Below the pieces are notes generated by a model, which searched no databases, was not told the origin of the DNA, and was given only the letters and a program-made list of their open reading frames with translations. The position numbers and the translations under genes are program-made. Shown here piece after piece: positions 33,626-34,812 of a stretch of DNA of 34,812 nt. This DNA is from Muribaculaceae bacterium (GTDB lineage: Bacteria; Bacteroidota; Bacteroidia; Bacteroidales; Muribaculaceae), in assembly GCA_029057985.1 (NCBI GenBank), contig JAIDYR010000054.1, positions 1 to 34,812 of the forward strand. The letters run 5' to 3'. How positions within the stretch are numbered: position 1 is the first letter of the stretch; each line of letters opens with the position of its first letter.

Positions 33626-34515
33626 TCAGTCTTATTTAACTGCTCTACTATAGCATGTATTTTTTCGTTGGTGCTCAATCGCGTTGGCACAAGAGGCAGA
33701 CGTAATTCGTTTTCAATCATGCCGAGAGTATGCAGTGTGCATTTGACTCCGGCCGGATTCCCGTCAACGAAGAGAAGGTTGAAGAGTTCCGCAAATTGAA
33801 AATGATGGGGGAGTGCTCCGTGGAAATCTCCTTTTAAACAGCGTCTTACCATTTTTCCGAATTCTTTTGGAAAAGCATTTGCAATTACCGATATGACTCC
33901 TTTTGCTCCTAAAGTCATAAGAGGATAGGTCACTCCGTCATCTCCGGAGATGACTTCGAAATGTGCTGGCTTGCTCTTGATAATTTCCATTATCTGCACA
34001 AAATTTCCGGATGCTTCCTTGACTCCGATTATATTAGGATGATCATTAGCAAGGCGAAGAGTGGTCTCTGCCGTCATATTGACTCCGGTACGCCCGGGCA
34101 CATTATATAAAATGACCGGCAACGGACTCGCCTCTGCAATAGCGGAATAGTGCTGATATATGCCTTCCTGAGAAGGTTTGTTATATGGAGGTACGACCGA
34201 CAGGATAGCGGAAAACCCGCTGAAGTCTCCCTCTTTGAGTTCTTCTACGATAGCTGCTGTATTATTGCCCCCTACTCCTAAGACCAAAGGCAGACGCCCG
34301 TCGACGCGATTAAGGATAAATTTCATTATTTGCTTCTTTTCGGAAGCAGTAAGAGTCGGAGTCTCGGCAGTAGTGCCGAGGACTACAAGAAAATCAACAC
34401 CTGACTCAATCTGAAAGTCAACCAGTCGGCCAAGTGCGTCAAAGTCAATGGATTTATCAGCCTTAAAAGGAGTCACGAGAGCTGTGCCCAACCCCTCGAG
34501 GTTAAATTTAGCCAT
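33622..34515 (-). CDS. dapA: 4-hydroxy-tetrahydrodipicolinate synthase
   Basis: 297 residues forming a TIM-barrel of the DapA/NAL family. Schiff-base Lys166 is in GVKEASG, Tyr137 in LYNVPGRTG, and the Thr-Thr pair Thr48-Thr49 in GTTAE, where the common form is GTTGE. It condenses pyruvate with aspartate semialdehyde, the first committed step toward lysine and meso-diaminopimelate for the cell wall. It is the first gene of the leftward operon dapA-dnaG-ABC transporter, driven by the promoter at 34539-34570 with a leader of about 17 nt. No lysine riboswitch is possible in so short a leader. Confidence 0.95.
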   Translation of the reverse strand: MAKFNLEGLGTALVTPFKADKSIDFDALGRLVDFQIESGVDFLVVLGTTAETPTLTASEKKQIMKFILNRVDGRLPLVLGVGGNNTAAIVEELKEGDFSGFSAILSVVPPYNKPSQEGIYQHYSAIAEASPLPVILYNVPGRTGVNMTAETTLRLANDHPNIIGVKEASGNFVQIMEIIKSKPAHFEVISGDDGVTYPLMTLGAKGVISVIANAFPKEFGKMVRRCLKGDFHGALPHHFQFAELFNLLFVDGNPAGVKCTLHTLGMIENELRLPLVPTRLSTNEKIHAIVEQLNKTE

Positions 34516-34538
34516 AAGAAAGTTACGTTAAGTAGTCC

Positions 34539-34570
34539 CAAAATTAGCAAAAATCCCTGACTCACGCAAA
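34539..34570 (-). promoter_or_regulatory. Promoter of the dapA-dnaG operon
   Basis: A full consensus match on the minus strand: -33 TTTG (complement of 34567-34570), 20-bp spacer, -7 TAATTTTG (complement of 34539-34546). The predicted transcript starts near 34532. Confidence 0.8.
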
Positions 34571-34642
34571 TTCTCGAACCAAAAAGCGCAAGACAACGTT
34601 ATATTATTATAATTAATTTCACACTATTAAAAACGCACGGAT

Positions 34643-34812
34643 ATGTTAGACGAACTGAAAAAGAAGGCCGAAGGCCTGATGAATGACGAGAATGTAAAGA
34701 ATGTCGTAGATAAAGCTAAGGATTTTGTGAACTCCGAAAAAGGCAAGGAAGCTCTCGAATCAGCCAAAGATAAAGCCGCGGATTTTGTAAAGGAAAAGAC
34801 CGACGGCAAAGG
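34643..34812 (+). CDS. Small charged helical protein, 3' truncated by window edge
   Basis: An ATG at 34643 opens a frame that runs to the window end (56 full codons). The product starts MLDELKKKAEGLMND and is very rich in Lys, Glu, Asp and Ala. A near-repeated DKAKDFV / DKAADFV unit stands 20 residues apart. It should form amphipathic helices, like small stress-associated or antitoxin-like (MT0933/Rv0909-type) proteins, but I cannot assign a family. The opposite strand is also open here; composition and the regular helical pattern favour the plus strand. No clear promoter was found in the divergent gap to dapA. Confidence 0.7.
   Translation, partial: MLDELKKKAEGLMNDENVKNVVDKAKDFVNSEKGKEALESAKDKAADFVKEKTDGK

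Noticed and set aside
34627..34809. A minus-strand frame opposite the small protein at the right edge
   Set aside because: Ser/Phe-rich mirror of the Lys/Glu/Ala-rich plus-strand product; the plus-strand frame has the more natural composition.

Overview
The window looks like chromosomal core genome of a Bacteroidales bacterium (phylum Bacteroidota). A gut lineage such as Muribaculaceae fits, but the family-level guess is inference. Three things point there. The promoters match the Bacteroidota TTTG / TAnnTTTG consensus, with near-exact examples ahead of the M23 peptidase, the amidase, the DUF4293 gene and dapA. Several products belong to families typical of the phylum: an EFR1-type ferredoxin, a DUF4293 protein, a FadL-like 'hemin receptor' porin, a THUMP-like methyltransferase, and an archaeal/eukaryote-like prolyl-tRNA synthetase. 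Shine-Dalgarno sequences are mostly absent. I found no rRNA, tRNA, CRISPR array, prophage or insertion sequence.

Layout, left to right. 0-5.4 kb: the 3' end of an EFR1-type ferredoxin gene; a leftward pair encoding an M23 peptidase and a MerR regulator; alaS, divergent from that pair with interleaved promoters; and a leftward ECF sigma factor gene. 5.6-10.5 kb: a DEAD-box helicase, a convergent trmN6-like tRNA methyltransferase, and a lon-like protease gene. 10.6-15.4 kb: a leftward block with a low-complexity Gly/Ser/Asn/Trp/Tyr-rich exported protein, then a FadL/OmpP1 outer-membrane protein, and separately a THUMP-like methyltransferase. 15.5-22.2 kb: a rightward amidase-MCE operon, a dnaA-family gene and a large TPR-like protein of unknown role. 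22.2-29.2 kb: DUF4293 membrane protein, proS, a secreted DPP IV-type peptidase, an unrecognised six-helix membrane protein with a large soluble tail, and miaA. 29.3-34.6 kb: a compact leftward operon dapA-dnaG-ABC ATPase-ABC permease. A truncated small charged helical protein begins at the right edge.

The content is mostly housekeeping: translation (AlaRS, ProRS, MiaA, TrmN6), replication (DnaA family, DnaG), proteostasis (Lon, DPP IV), and envelope work (M23, amidase, MCE, porin, ABC exporter). Genes are commonly separated by perfect GC-rich hairpins flanked by A and T runs, which act as terminators.

No clear new multi-gene system is visible. The points most worth a second look are the changed DNA-recognition residues in the DnaA-family protein, the divergent N-terminal domain of the Lon-family protein, the unrecognised CxxC membrane protein at 26.8-28.2 kb, the repeat-built low-complexity exported protein at 12.4-13.7 kb, and a hairpin-bearing GC-rich intergenic element at 29.2 kb.
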